Source of the DNA: Candidatus Aminicenantes bacterium UBA2199
GTDB taxonomy: Bacteria > Acidobacteriota > Aminicenantia > UBA2199
Direction of reading: 5' to 3'
DNA length: 13,903 nt
Assembly (NCBI GenBank): GCA_002327965.1
Contig: DCVB01000107.1
Coordinates: forward strand, 34,697-48,599
Position 1 is the stretch's first letter, and every line of letters starts with the position of its first letter. Positions 1-7,461 of this stretch are shown here, piece after piece. The notes under the pieces were generated by a model that saw only the letters and a program-made list of their open reading frames with translations, made no database searches and was not told the origin of the DNA. Made by a program: the position numbers and the translations under genes.

Positions 1-2
1 GC

Positions 3-1160
3 CGCCTGGCCAAGCTGACCCGCTCCCCCTTCATCAAGGTGGAAGCTTCGAAGTTCACCGAGGTCGGCTACGTGGGCCGTGACGTGGAATCCCTGGTCCG
101 CGACCTGGTGCGCATCGCCGTCGACCTGGTCAAGGCCGAAAAAATGGCCGAGAACGGCGAAAAGGCCCAGCGCAGCACCGAGGAAAGGATCCTGGCCATC
201 CTGCTCCCCGCGCCCAAGGCGGCCAAGGAGACCGCCCCGGGGGAAGAAGGCGGGGAAAGCGAATCCGAAAGCTTCGCCAAGAGCCGCGAAAAGCTGCGCA
301 AGCTGCTGCGGGCGGGGAAGCTGAACGACCGGGTCATCGAGGTCGAGGTCAAGGCCAACCCCTTCACACCCCTCGAGATATTTTCCGCCAGCGGCGTGGA
401 GGAGATCGGCATCCAGATCAGCGAGATGATGCCCAACCTTCTCGGTTCCCGGGGATCCCGTAAGCGGAAAATGTCCCTGGAAGAGGCTTTCCAGCATATG
501 TTGCAGGAAGAACAGAACCGCCTGCTGGACATGGACCAGGTGTCCAATGTCGCCATCCAGCGTACCGAGCAGATGGGCATCGTCTTCCTCGACGAGATCG
601 ACAAGATCGCCGGCCGCGAGAGCGGCGGCCACGGCCCCATGGTTTCGCGCGAAGGCGTCCAGCGCGACCTGCTGCCGATCATCGAGGGCACCACGGTCAA
701 CACCAAGTACGGCATGGTCCGCACCGACCACATCCTTTTCATCGGCGCCGGCGCCTTCCACGTGGCCAAGCCGGCCGACATGATCCCCGAACTGCAGGGG
801 CGCTTCCCCATTCGCGTCGAGCTGGAATCGCTGAACCGGGAAGATTTCGTGCGCATCCTGACCGAGCCGCAGAACGCGCTGGTCAAGCAATACCAGAACC
901 TGCTGGGCACCGAGGGTCTGGAGGTCGAGTTCACCCCGGACGCAGTCGACGAGATCGCCACCCTGGCCGTGGAGGTCAACAGCGCCGCGGAGAACATCGG
1001 CGCCCGGCGCCTGCATACCATCATGGAGAAGGTGATGGAGGACATCTCCTTCGACGCCTCCGACCTGGAGCACGGCCGGGTGCGCATCGACGGCGCCTAT
1101 GTACGGCGCAAGGTCGAGGATATCGTCAAGGACGGCGACTTGAGCAAGTACATCCTGTGA
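3..1160 (+). CDS. hslU: HslU, ATPase/unfoldase subunit of the HslUV protease (5' partial)
   Basis: AAA+ unfoldase that recognises, unfolds and threads substrates into the HslV peptidase in the cytoplasm. The gene begins before the window: 385 residues are visible, and comparison with the ~443-residue E. coli protein suggests roughly 70 N-terminal residues, including most of the Walker A loop, are missing. Visible landmarks are the start RLAKLTRSPFIKVEASKFTE, the GYVGRDVES segment, a low-similarity intermediate (I) domain over about residues 45-185, Walker B IVFLDEIDK near 193-201, the VSREGVQRDLLPIIEG block, an arginine-finger region IPELQGRFPIRVEL, and the sensor-2 motif ENIGARRLHT. The C-terminus DLSKYIL resembles the E. 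coli tail DLSRFIL, which inserts into HslV pockets, so the 3' end is intact. hslV is expected just upstream, outside the window. The stop codon overlaps the next gene by 4 nt. Recalled family similarity is strong over the whole visible length. Confidence 0.97.
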   Translation, partial: RLAKLTRSPFIKVEASKFTEVGYVGRDVESLVRDLVRIAVDLVKAEKMAENGEKAQRSTEERILAILLPAPKAAKETAPGEEGGESESESFAKSREKLRKLLRAGKLNDRVIEVEVKANPFTPLEIFSASGVEEIGIQISEMMPNLLGSRGSRKRKMSLEEAFQHMLQEEQNRLLDMDQVSNVAIQRTEQMGIVFLDEIDKIAGRESGGHGPMVSREGVQRDLLPIIEGTTVNTKYGMVRTDHILFIGAGAFHVAKPADMIPELQGRFPIRVELESLNREDFVRILTEPQNALVKQYQNLLGTEGLEVEFTPDAVDEIATLAVEVNSAAENIGARRLHTIMEKVMEDISFDASDLEHGRVRIDGAYVRRKVEDIVKDGDLSKYIL

Positions 1161-2236
1161 AAAACATGAGAAAAAGAATCCTTTGCTTATCGGCGGTCAT
1201 CGTGCTGCTGTGGAGTTGCGGCAAGAAAGGGCCCCTGGTCCTCGAACCCGAGCTGCTGCCGCCGGCGCTGACCCGGCTGGAACTTCGGCAGGTCGGCCAC
1301 GAGGTCGAACTTTCCTGGAAGTATCCGGCCCTGCTTTCCGATAATCAGACCCCCCTGCAGTCTTCCCAGGTGCGCGGCGTGGGCGTATACCACCTGGTCA
1401 AGCCCTTCAGCCCCGGCAGCTTTGAGAAGAAAAGCGAACTCCTGGCCCGGCCCAGGGCCGAGGAGATCACCGCCAGCGGCGACATGCACACCGTCGCCAT
1501 CCCCTTCAAGGCCAGGATGCTCAAGGAAAAGGAACACGCCTTCGCCGTGGCCTATTATTACGGCAGGACGCGATCGCCCCTGGGCGTCGTGGAGAAGATC
1601 GCCACCCGCCCTCCTCCCGAAGCGGTGCCCAACCTGAAGATCGGCCGCGAGGGCAAGGTCGTGGTGCTGAAATGGGACCCGCCCCGCGTTGACAGCGAAG
1701 GCCAGCCACTCCCCGCCCTCCTGGGTTACCGCGTCTACCGCCGCATCGCCGCCGTCGCTTCGGCGTCCAAGAGTGCCCCGCTGAAGGCTGCCGGCGCCTT
1801 TATCCCCGTCAACGCCAAACCGGTCAAGGGCGAATACTACGAAGACCGCGACACCGGCATGGACGGTGACTACGAGTACCGCGTATCCAGTCTCCTCGCC
1901 GAGCGCATCGAGAGCGCCCCCTCGGCCATCGTCAAGATCAACGTCCAGGACACCTTTCCCCCCGACGTCCCGGTCAACTTGGTCACTTTCACCGCCAGGG
2001 ACCATATTTTCCTGACCTGGGAGGCCGTGCGCGACCCTGACCTCGACCATTACGTCATATTCCGCAGGTCGTCCACCGAGGAGGAGTTCAAGATACTGGA
2101 AGCATCCGTGGCTGAGAACTTCTATCGCGACCGCCAGGTGGTCAAGGGGCAGGAATTCATTTACGCCATTGCCGCCGTCGACCGCAAGGGCAACGAGAGC
2201 GAACGGGGCCGCCCCGCCCGCCACCGGTTCGAATAA
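1157..2236 (+). CDS. Lipoprotein with three fibronectin type III-like domains
   Basis: Predicted envelope lipoprotein of 359 residues, function unknown. The N-terminus is a short lipoprotein signal: basic MKNMRKR, a hydrophobic stretch, then LLWSC with the likely lipidated Cys at residue 21 (the lipobox is imperfect, with Trp at -2). Directly after it comes CGKKGPL, resembling the CG-x-KGPL head of small YifL/LptM-type lipoproteins. The rest reads as three FN3-like beta-sandwiches at about 36-150, 156-263 and 269-355, each with a V-x-L-x-W strand (VELSWKYP, VVLKWDPP, IFLTWEAV) and a Tyr-rich closing strand (FAVAYYYG, YEYRVSSL, FIYAIAAVD). FN3 modules usually mediate binding. The GTG start overlaps the hslU stop (GTGA), suggesting translational coupling; an in-frame ATG at 1166 would also preserve the signal peptide, and neither start has a clear Shine-Dalgarno. 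The lipoprotein call is firm; any specific role would be a guess. Confidence 0.85.
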   Translation: MKNMRKRILCLSAVIVLLWSCGKKGPLVLEPELLPPALTRLELRQVGHEVELSWKYPALLSDNQTPLQSSQVRGVGVYHLVKPFSPGSFEKKSELLARPRAEEITASGDMHTVAIPFKARMLKEKEHAFAVAYYYGRTRSPLGVVEKIATRPPPEAVPNLKIGREGKVVVLKWDPPRVDSEGQPLPALLGYRVYRRIAAVASASKSAPLKAAGAFIPVNAKPVKGEYYEDRDTGMDGDYEYRVSSLLAERIESAPSAIVKINVQDTFPPDVPVNLVTFTARDHIFLTWEAVRDPDLDHYVIFRRSSTEEEFKILEASVAENFYRDRQVVKGQEFIYAIAAVDRKGNESERGRPARHRFE

Positions 2237-2250
2237 ACCGCAGCTTGGCC

Positions 2251-3411
2251 ATGAACGGCCCCGCCCCGGATCGAGCCGCCAAGGCCATCGTTGTCCTGGT
2301 CGCCTGCCCTGACTACGACGAACCGCGGGTGGAGGCGGCGTTGCGCCGGGGTGTCGGCCTGCTGGGCGGCATCGGCCGCTTCGCTTCCGGTTCCGAGCGC
2401 ATTCTGCTCAAGCCCAACGTGCTGGTCGGCGCCGCCGCCGAGAAGAACGTCACCACTCACCCCGCCGTTTTCAAGGCCATGGGCCGGCTGCTGCTGGAGA
2501 ACGGCGCCCGGGTCAGCTACGGGGACTCGCCGGGATTCGGAAGCCTGGAAACGGCGGCCGCCAAGTCCGGTTTGGCGGATGCCGCCCGCGGGATCGGTAT
2601 CGAGATGGCCGATTTTTCCGCCGCCGTCCAGGTCAGCTTCAGCGAAGCCCTGATCGCCAGGCAGCTGGTGCTGGCGCGCGCGGCATTGGACGCCGACGGC
2701 ATCATCGGCCTGTCCAAGATGAAAACCCACGGGTTCATGCGCGTCACCGGCGCCGTGAAAAACCAGTTCGGATGCGTCCCAGGCATTCGCAAGGGGGAAT
2801 ACCACGTCAAGATGCCGCGCAGCGAGCACTTTGCCGCCATGCTGGTCGATGTCTGCCGCCGCCTGAAGCCGCGGCTGAACGTCATGGACGGGATCGTGGC
2901 CATGGAAGGCAACGGCCCGGGCTCCGGGACGCCGCGGCGGATGAACGTCCTGTTGCTCTCCGCCGACCCGCTGGCCCTGGACGCCGTATTCTGCCGACTG
3001 GTGCACATGCCGCCGCATAACGTGCCGACCATGAAGCCCGGGGCCGAGAGCGGCCTGGGCACCTGGGAGGAGGATTCGATCGTGATCCTCGGGGATGCCC
3101 CGTCGCGCTTCTCCTGCCCGGACTTCAAGGTGGTGCGCCAGCCCCCCGTGCCCTTCGACCGTTCCTTCCCCTATTATCTCAAAAAGTGGATCACGCCGCG
3201 GCCGGTCATCGATCCCGGTTGCTGCACACGCTGCGGCATCTGCAGCGAAGTGTGCCCGCTGGAACCCGAAGCCGTCGCGCCCGCCGACCGCGGCTTGCCG
3301 CCCGTTTACGATTACCGGCGCTGCATCCGCTGCTACTGCTGCCAGGAGATGTGCCCGCACGGCGCCATCTCCATCCGCCGGCCCGTCCTGAGCCGGCTCA
3401 TCCATCGCTGA
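2251..3411 (+). CDS. DUF362 domain protein with C-terminal 2x[4Fe-4S] ferredoxin module
   Basis: A 386-residue cytoplasmic protein. Residues ~10-285 match the DUF362 fold by recalled motifs: ILLKPNVL (51-58), YGDSPGF (90-96), IGLSKMKTHGF (152-162), AVKNQFGCVPG (168-178), MDGIVAMEGNGP (212-223) and SADPLALDAV (237-246). The C-terminus (~318-375) carries two CxxCxxCxxxCP motifs, Cys325/328/331/335 and Cys358/361/364/368, each expected to bind a [4Fe-4S] cluster. DUF362 proteins with ferredoxin tails are common in anaerobes; a redox role is likely but the substrate is unknown. I chose ATG at 2251, 14 nt after the lipoprotein stop; an in-frame TTG at 2245 would add two residues. There is no clear Shine-Dalgarno, so coupling to the upstream gene is plausible. 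The 3' end converges on the acyl-CoA synthetase gene, with 23 nt between stop codons. Confidence 0.88.
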   Translation: MNGPAPDRAAKAIVVLVACPDYDEPRVEAALRRGVGLLGGIGRFASGSERILLKPNVLVGAAAEKNVTTHPAVFKAMGRLLLENGARVSYGDSPGFGSLETAAAKSGLADAARGIGIEMADFSAAVQVSFSEALIARQLVLARAALDADGIIGLSKMKTHGFMRVTGAVKNQFGCVPGIRKGEYHVKMPRSEHFAAMLVDVCRRLKPRLNVMDGIVAMEGNGPGSGTPRRMNVLLLSADPLALDAVFCRLVHMPPHNVPTMKPGAESGLGTWEEDSIVILGDAPSRFSCPDFKVVRQPPVPFDRSFPYYLKKWITPRPVIDPGCCTRCGICSEVCPLEPEAVAPADRGLPPVYDYRRCIRCYCCQEMCPHGAISIRRPVLSRLIHR

Positions 3412-3439
3412 CGTCTGCTTCCCGCCGCGGCAGTTCAGC
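3407..3439. terminator. Possible small hairpin between convergent genes
   Basis: The sequence GCTGA-CGT-CTGC, an 11-nt loop, then GCAG-T-TCAGC can fold into a 5+4 bp interrupted stem that overlaps both convergent stop codons. There is no T-tract on either side, so it would be a weak or factor-assisted terminator, or chance. It is reported because it is the only fold seen in the 23-nt gap where two transcripts must end. Confidence 0.25.
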
Positions 3440-6128
3440 GTGTCGGCAACTCCATCACGGCATCGATCACCGATCCGTCCGCCGAGGGGGTGGTCATGAA
3501 GCCCAGACGCTTGAAAAGCGCCAGCATTCTCGTGTTGTCGTGGCCGGTCTGGGCGACCACGCGCCGCAATCCCCAGTGGCCCGCGATCTCCAGACAGCAC
3601 TCGGTCAGCACGCTCCCCAGCCCCTTGTTCTGCCACTTGTCCCCCACCAGGACGGCGTATTCCACGCTCTCGTGGTCGGGATCGGCGACCAGGCGCCCCA
3701 CTCCCAGCAGCTCGCGCCGGCCGTCCCGCTCCAGCTCGGCGACCATGGCGATCTCGCGGTCATAATCAATGAAGCAATACCGGACCGCCGCCTGGTGCGA
3801 CTGCCACTGGAAAAAATGGCGGAAGCGGGCGTAGATGGACTCGCGCGAACAACCGGCCAGGAGCTCCATCCACAACGGCTCGTCCTCGGGGCGGATGGGG
3901 CGCAGCAGGACGGGCGTGCCGTCGGGCAGGCTCGCCTGCCGGACGTACTCCTCAGGATAGGGGCGCAGGGCCAGGTGAGGGTAGGATCGCGCCCCGGCTT
4001 CCGGCAGCGGTCCCTCGATGACCAGGCGCGCGTCCAGGGCGATCACCTTCTCCGCCGTGACCAAGAGCGGATTGATGTCCAGCTCGGCGATCTCGGGATA
4101 GTCGGCGGCGAAATACGACAGCCGGATCAGGGTCTCCAGAAGACGGTCAGCGGCAAGCGGCCGGCGGCCGCGGTAGCCGTTCAGCAGGGGCCAGATCTTC
4201 AGCGACTCCAGCATGCGCCGGGCCAGCCGCTCGTTGAGCGGCGGGAATCCCAGGCTGCGGTCGGCGAACAATTCGGCCTCGGTGCCGCCGCGGCCGGCCA
4301 GGACGACCGTGCCGAATACCGGGTCCTTTTTGATGCCCAGGATCAGCTCCACTCCCTGATGATCACGGATCATGGATTGGACGGTCACCCCGGTCACCCG
4401 CGCCGCCGGCGCCTGTTGCCGCGCCCGTTCCATCACCGCCTGGAACGCCTGCCGCACGCCGTCCGCGTCTTTCAGGTCAAGGACCACTCCGCCCACGTCG
4501 CTCTTGTGGCTGATATCCGGGGAAAGGATCTTCAGCACGACCGGGAAACCGATCTGCCGGGCCACGGAGGCCGCCTCGTCGGCGCTGGCGGCCACCCGGG
4601 GCATGGCGGTGGGGATGCCGTAGGCCTCCAGCAGGGACTTGGAATCGTTTTCGCTCAGGGTCCGCCGCTCGTTCCCCGCCAGTTTCCTGAATTCGGCATG
4701 CAGGCCCCGGCGATCCGAAGTGAAGGCCAATGGGATATCCCTGGGCGTTTCGTAAAGACTGTCCAGGTTGCGGGCATAGGCCACCAGGGTCATGAACGCG
4801 CGTACCGCCTGCTCCGGGGTGCGGTAACCGGCGATGCCGGTATCGGCCAGCACCCGCCGGCCCTCGCTCATGCTTTCCCCGCCCAGCCAGGCCGCCAGGA
4901 TCGGCTTGGCCGACAGGTCTTTGAGCTGCGCCAACGCCTGGGCCATCGTCGTCGCGTTGGTCATGGCCTGCGGCGTGACGATCACCAGCACGGCGTCTGC
5001 GGCCGGGTCCTGCAGCACGATTTCCACCGCCTTGGCCAGGCGCTTGGAACGGGCATCGCCCAGAACATCGACCGGATTGCCGTGCGACCAGCAGGGAGGC
5101 AGTATCGCGTCCAGTCGGGCCAGCGTATCGGCGCCCAGCTTCGCCAGGGAGCCGCCGGCCTGGATCAGCGCGTCGGCGGCCATCACGCCGGGTCCGCCGG
5201 CATTGGTGACGACGGCCAACCGCGGACCCAGCGGGACCTTTTGGCGGCCGATGAGCTCGGCGCAATCGAAGATCTCGCCGATATCCAGCACCCGCGCCAG
5301 GCCGGCGCGCTGGAAAGCAGCGTCATAGACGGCATCCTCGGCGGCCAGGGCGCCGGTATGCGAAGCCGCCACCTGCGCCGACTCGGGAAAGCGCCCTGCC
5401 TTGTAGGCCACGATGGGCTTGCTGCGGGCGAAAGCGCGGGCGGCGGTCATGAATTTGCGCGCCTGGCCGATCGATTCCACGTAGAGGATGATCGAGCGTG
5501 TCCTTTCGTCCTCCCCCAGGTAGTCGATCAGGTCTCCGAAGTCGATGTCCAGGGCGTTGCCGATCGAGGCCACGCAGGAAAACCCGATGTTCTCGGCCCG
5601 CGCCCAATCCAGCACGGCGGCGCACAGGGCGCCCGACTGGGAAATGAAGGCCACGTGACCGCTCTTGGGCATGGCGCCGGCGAAGCTCATGTTAAGCTGG
5701 CGGTTGGGGACGATGACTCCCAGGCAGTTGGGCCCGAGGATGCGCATGGATCCGAAGCGGCGTGACTCGGCCAGGATCTGCTCCTCCAGGGCCCGGCCAT
5801 CCGGGCCGGTCTCGCGGAATCCGGAAGAAACGATGACGATGCCGGGAATGCCCGCTTCGCCGCATTCGCGCACCAGCGCCGGCACCCTGGCCGCCGGGGC
5901 GCAGATGACGCCCACGTCGACGGGTCGGGGCAGCTGGTCGAGCGCGGCAAAGCAGGAAATGCCCATGACGGCCTCGAAGTCGGGATTGACCGGATAGACG
6001 ACCCCGCGGTAGCCGCTGTTGACCAGGTTGCCGAGCACCTTGCCCCCGACACTCCTGGGATTGGCCGTGACACCGATCAACGCGATGCGCTGCGGATTGA
6101 AGATGTTCTCCAGTTTATGAATGGCCAT
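3435..6128 (-). CDS. ADP-forming acyl-CoA (acetate-CoA) ligase fused to GNAT acetyltransferase
   Basis: An 897-residue fusion, about the length of E. coli PatZ. Order: CoA-binding Rossmann domain (1-~135; IALIGVTANPRSVGGK, ILGPNCLGV), succinyl-CoA-ligase-like domains (~150-460; FISQSGALCAA, VTNAGGPGVMAADA), ATP-grasp domain (~485-710; KILSPDISHKSDVGGVVLDL, LGIKKDPVFG, ELDINPLLV), and GNAT domain (~733-897). His257 in VAASHTGAL matches the phosphorylated His of the archaeal ADP-forming synthetase alpha subunit, and His541 in SHKSDVGG matches the second His of the beta subunit. The GNAT part keeps a candidate catalytic Glu823 (VEYAVLV) and the acetyl-CoA loop QNKGLG (833-838). Two roles are possible: acyl-CoA + ADP + Pi <=> acid + CoA + ATP, and Pat-like lysine acetylation. 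Start ATG is supported by AAAGGAG seven nt upstream and a promoter. Which acid it uses cannot be read from sequence. Confidence 0.93.
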   Translation of the reverse strand: MAIHKLENIFNPQRIALIGVTANPRSVGGKVLGNLVNSGYRGVVYPVNPDFEAVMGISCFAALDQLPRPVDVGVICAPAARVPALVRECGEAGIPGIVIVSSGFRETGPDGRALEEQILAESRRFGSMRILGPNCLGVIVPNRQLNMSFAGAMPKSGHVAFISQSGALCAAVLDWARAENIGFSCVASIGNALDIDFGDLIDYLGEDERTRSIILYVESIGQARKFMTAARAFARSKPIVAYKAGRFPESAQVAASHTGALAAEDAVYDAAFQRAGLARVLDIGEIFDCAELIGRQKVPLGPRLAVVTNAGGPGVMAADALIQAGGSLAKLGADTLARLDAILPPCWSHGNPVDVLGDARSKRLAKAVEIVLQDPAADAVLVIVTPQAMTNATTMAQALAQLKDLSAKPILAAWLGGESMSEGRRVLADTGIAGYRTPEQAVRAFMTLVAYARNLDSLYETPRDIPLAFTSDRRGLHAEFRKLAGNERRTLSENDSKSLLEAYGIPTAMPRVAASADEAASVARQIGFPVVLKILSPDISHKSDVGGVVLDLKDADGVRQAFQAVMERARQQAPAARVTGVTVQSMIRDHQGVELILGIKKDPVFGTVVLAGRGGTEAELFADRSLGFPPLNERLARRMLESLKIWPLLNGYRGRRPLAADRLLETLIRLSYFAADYPEIAELDINPLLVTAEKVIALDARLVIEGPLPEAGARSYPHLALRPYPEEYVRQASLPDGTPVLLRPIRPEDEPLWMELLAGCSRESIYARFRHFFQWQSHQAAVRYCFIDYDREIAMVAELERDGRRELLGVGRLVADPDHESVEYAVLVGDKWQNKGLGSVLTECCLEIAGHWGLRRVVAQTGHDNTRMLALFKRLGFMTTPSADGSVIDAVMELPTR

Positions 6129-6135
6129 GACCCGG

Positions 6136-6142
6136 CTCCTTT
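6136..6142 (-). promoter_or_regulatory. Ribosome binding site of the ACD-GNAT gene
   Basis: On the minus strand this reads AAAGGAG, seven nt before the ATG at 6128. It fixes the start of the 897-residue fusion. Confidence 0.75.
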
Positions 6143-6157
6143 CCCCCGCGGGGAAGA

Positions 6158-6186
6158 ATCATATGGCATGCGGCGTGACCTGTCAA
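6158..6186 (-). promoter_or_regulatory. Sigma70-type promoter of the ACD-GNAT gene
   Basis: Minus strand TTGACA (6181-6186), 17-nt spacer, TATGAT (6158-6163). The -35 is a perfect consensus and the -10 differs by one base. The -35 box overlaps the TGA stop (6183-6185) of the preceding PLP-enzyme gene, so the promoter occupies the short 54-nt gap. Predicted transcription start is near 6150, giving a leader of about 20 nt. The gene can thus be expressed independently of lhgO and the PLP gene while still receiving read-through. Confidence 0.75.
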
Positions 6187-7427
6187 ACGCCGGCCAGGCG
6201 GCGCAGAACATTTAGAAAATGGTCCACCTCGCCGGCGCTGTTGTACAGGGAGAGGCCGGCGCGCACGGCACCGCCCCGGTCGCCGAGGCCGAGGTAGCGC
6301 ATGGCTTCCCAGGCGTAGTAATCGCCGTCCCAAACATGGATGCCTTCATCCCCCAGTCGGCTCGCAACCTCGGCCGGCGTCCGGCCGGCGAGCGTGAAGC
6401 AGGCGGTGGGCGTACGCTCGTGGAGGCGCCCCGGATCGGTGATGCCGTAGATGCGCACTCCGGGAATCTCCTTCAGTCCCGCGAGCAGGCGGGCAAAGAG
6501 CGACGATTCATGATCGCTGACGGCGGCCAGGGCCTGCTTCAAAAGCCGTCGGCGCCCCGCGGGATACGACTCGCAGCCGCTGCCGAGCTCCTGCCCCAGG
6601 GCGGCGAGGAAATCGATTGCCGCGGCCACGCCGGCGATCGCCTCGTGGCTCTTGGTCCCGGTCTCGAAGCGATCGGGGGCGCTGTCGGCAGCCGGCCGCA
6701 CCTTGAAGGGATCGAGTTGTTCCAGGACCTCGCGCCGGCCATAGAGCACCCCGGAGTGCGGCCCATAAAACTTGTAAGGCGAGCAGGCCAGAAAATCGCA
6801 GTTCAGGAGTTGAACATCGATGGGACGGTGGGGGGCGTAATGCACGGCATCGACGAAGGTCAGAACGCCGGCGGTGCGGGCGGCGGCCAGGATGCGGGGC
6901 AGGTCATTGACCGTGCCGAAGGCGTTGGAAGCGCCGCCGACGGCCAGCAGCCGCGTCCGGTCCGTGATCGTCCGCCCCAGGCTTTCCAGCTTCAGGGTGC
7001 AGTCAACGGGATCGAACTCCAGCCAGCGGATCATGACGCCCTGCTCCTGCAGATGGAGCCAGGGAGCGATGTTGGCGTCATGGTCGAGACGGGTGACGAT
7101 GATCTCGTCGCCGGCCTGCAGCTTCCGCCCGATGATGCGCGCCAGGTGCAGGGTCAGGGTGGTCATGTTGGCGCCGAAGACGATCTCATCGCCGCTGCGG
7201 GCGTTCAGCAGGTCGGCCATGGCGGCGCGGCCGGCGGCGACGACCTCGTCGCTGCGCCGCGAGAAGGCGAACCGGCCGTGCTCGTTGGCGTTGGCTTCGC
7301 GATAATAGGCGCTGACGGCGTCCATGACCGCCTGCGGGACCTGGGTGCCGCCCGGGCCGTCGAAAAACACGGCTCCGGCGGCCAGAGCCGGGAATTGGCC
7401 GCGGATGCGCTCAACGGAATATTTCAT
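6183..7427 (-). CDS. Class V PLP-dependent enzyme, cysteine-desulfurase-like
   Basis: A 414-residue fold-type I PLP enzyme, resembling the VC1184-type cysteine-desulfurase-like subfamily rather than housekeeping IscS/SufS. Motifs: FFDGPGGTQVP (21-31), FGANMTTL (84-91), the cofactor-stacking region TRLDHDANIAPW (112-123), Asp193 in FVDAVHYAPH to pair with the pyridine nitrogen, and Lys219 in CSPYKFYGPHSGVLYG as the Schiff-base lysine. FETGTKSHEAIAG is the usual substrate-pocket segment. Near the C-terminus TPTACFTL has a Cys, but I cannot confirm it as the persulfide cysteine, so desulfurase activity is unproven; a lyase or other class V reaction is possible. The start is ATG 7427, because GGAGG lies four nt upstream; the in-frame ATG at 7445 would put that Shine-Dalgarno inside the gene. 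It lies 34 nt downstream of lhgO on the same strand, probably cotranscribed. Confidence 0.9.
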   Translation of the reverse strand: MKYSVERIRGQFPALAAGAVFFDGPGGTQVPQAVMDAVSAYYREANANEHGRFAFSRRSDEVVAAGRAAMADLLNARSGDEIVFGANMTTLTLHLARIIGRKLQAGDEIIVTRLDHDANIAPWLHLQEQGVMIRWLEFDPVDCTLKLESLGRTITDRTRLLAVGGASNAFGTVNDLPRILAAARTAGVLTFVDAVHYAPHRPIDVQLLNCDFLACSPYKFYGPHSGVLYGRREVLEQLDPFKVRPAADSAPDRFETGTKSHEAIAGVAAAIDFLAALGQELGSGCESYPAGRRRLLKQALAAVSDHESSLFARLLAGLKEIPGVRIYGITDPGRLHERTPTACFTLAGRTPAEVASRLGDEGIHVWDGDYYAWEAMRYLGLGDRGGAVRAGLSLYNSAGEVDHFLNVLRRLAGV

Positions 7428-7430
7428 GGT

Positions 7431-7437
7431 CCCTCCT
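7431..7437 (-). promoter_or_regulatory. Ribosome binding site deciding the PLP-enzyme start
   Basis: On the minus strand AGGAGGG ends about three to four nt before the ATG at 7427, which favours that codon over the upstream in-frame ATG at 7445. Confidence 0.7.
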
Positions 7438-7461
7438 GCGTTCATGGGACGGATCGGTCGC

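Noticed and set aside
2161..3636. 491-codon minus-strand open frame opposite DUF362
   Set aside because: It spans two real genes on the other strand and their junction, with no motifs; typical of high-GC shadow frames.
3186..5765. 859-codon open frame on the plus strand opposite the ACD-GNAT gene
   Set aside because: It is an antisense shadow of GC-rich coding: the minus-strand protein has every expected domain motif, while this translation is Arg/Gly/His-rich with no recognisable family.
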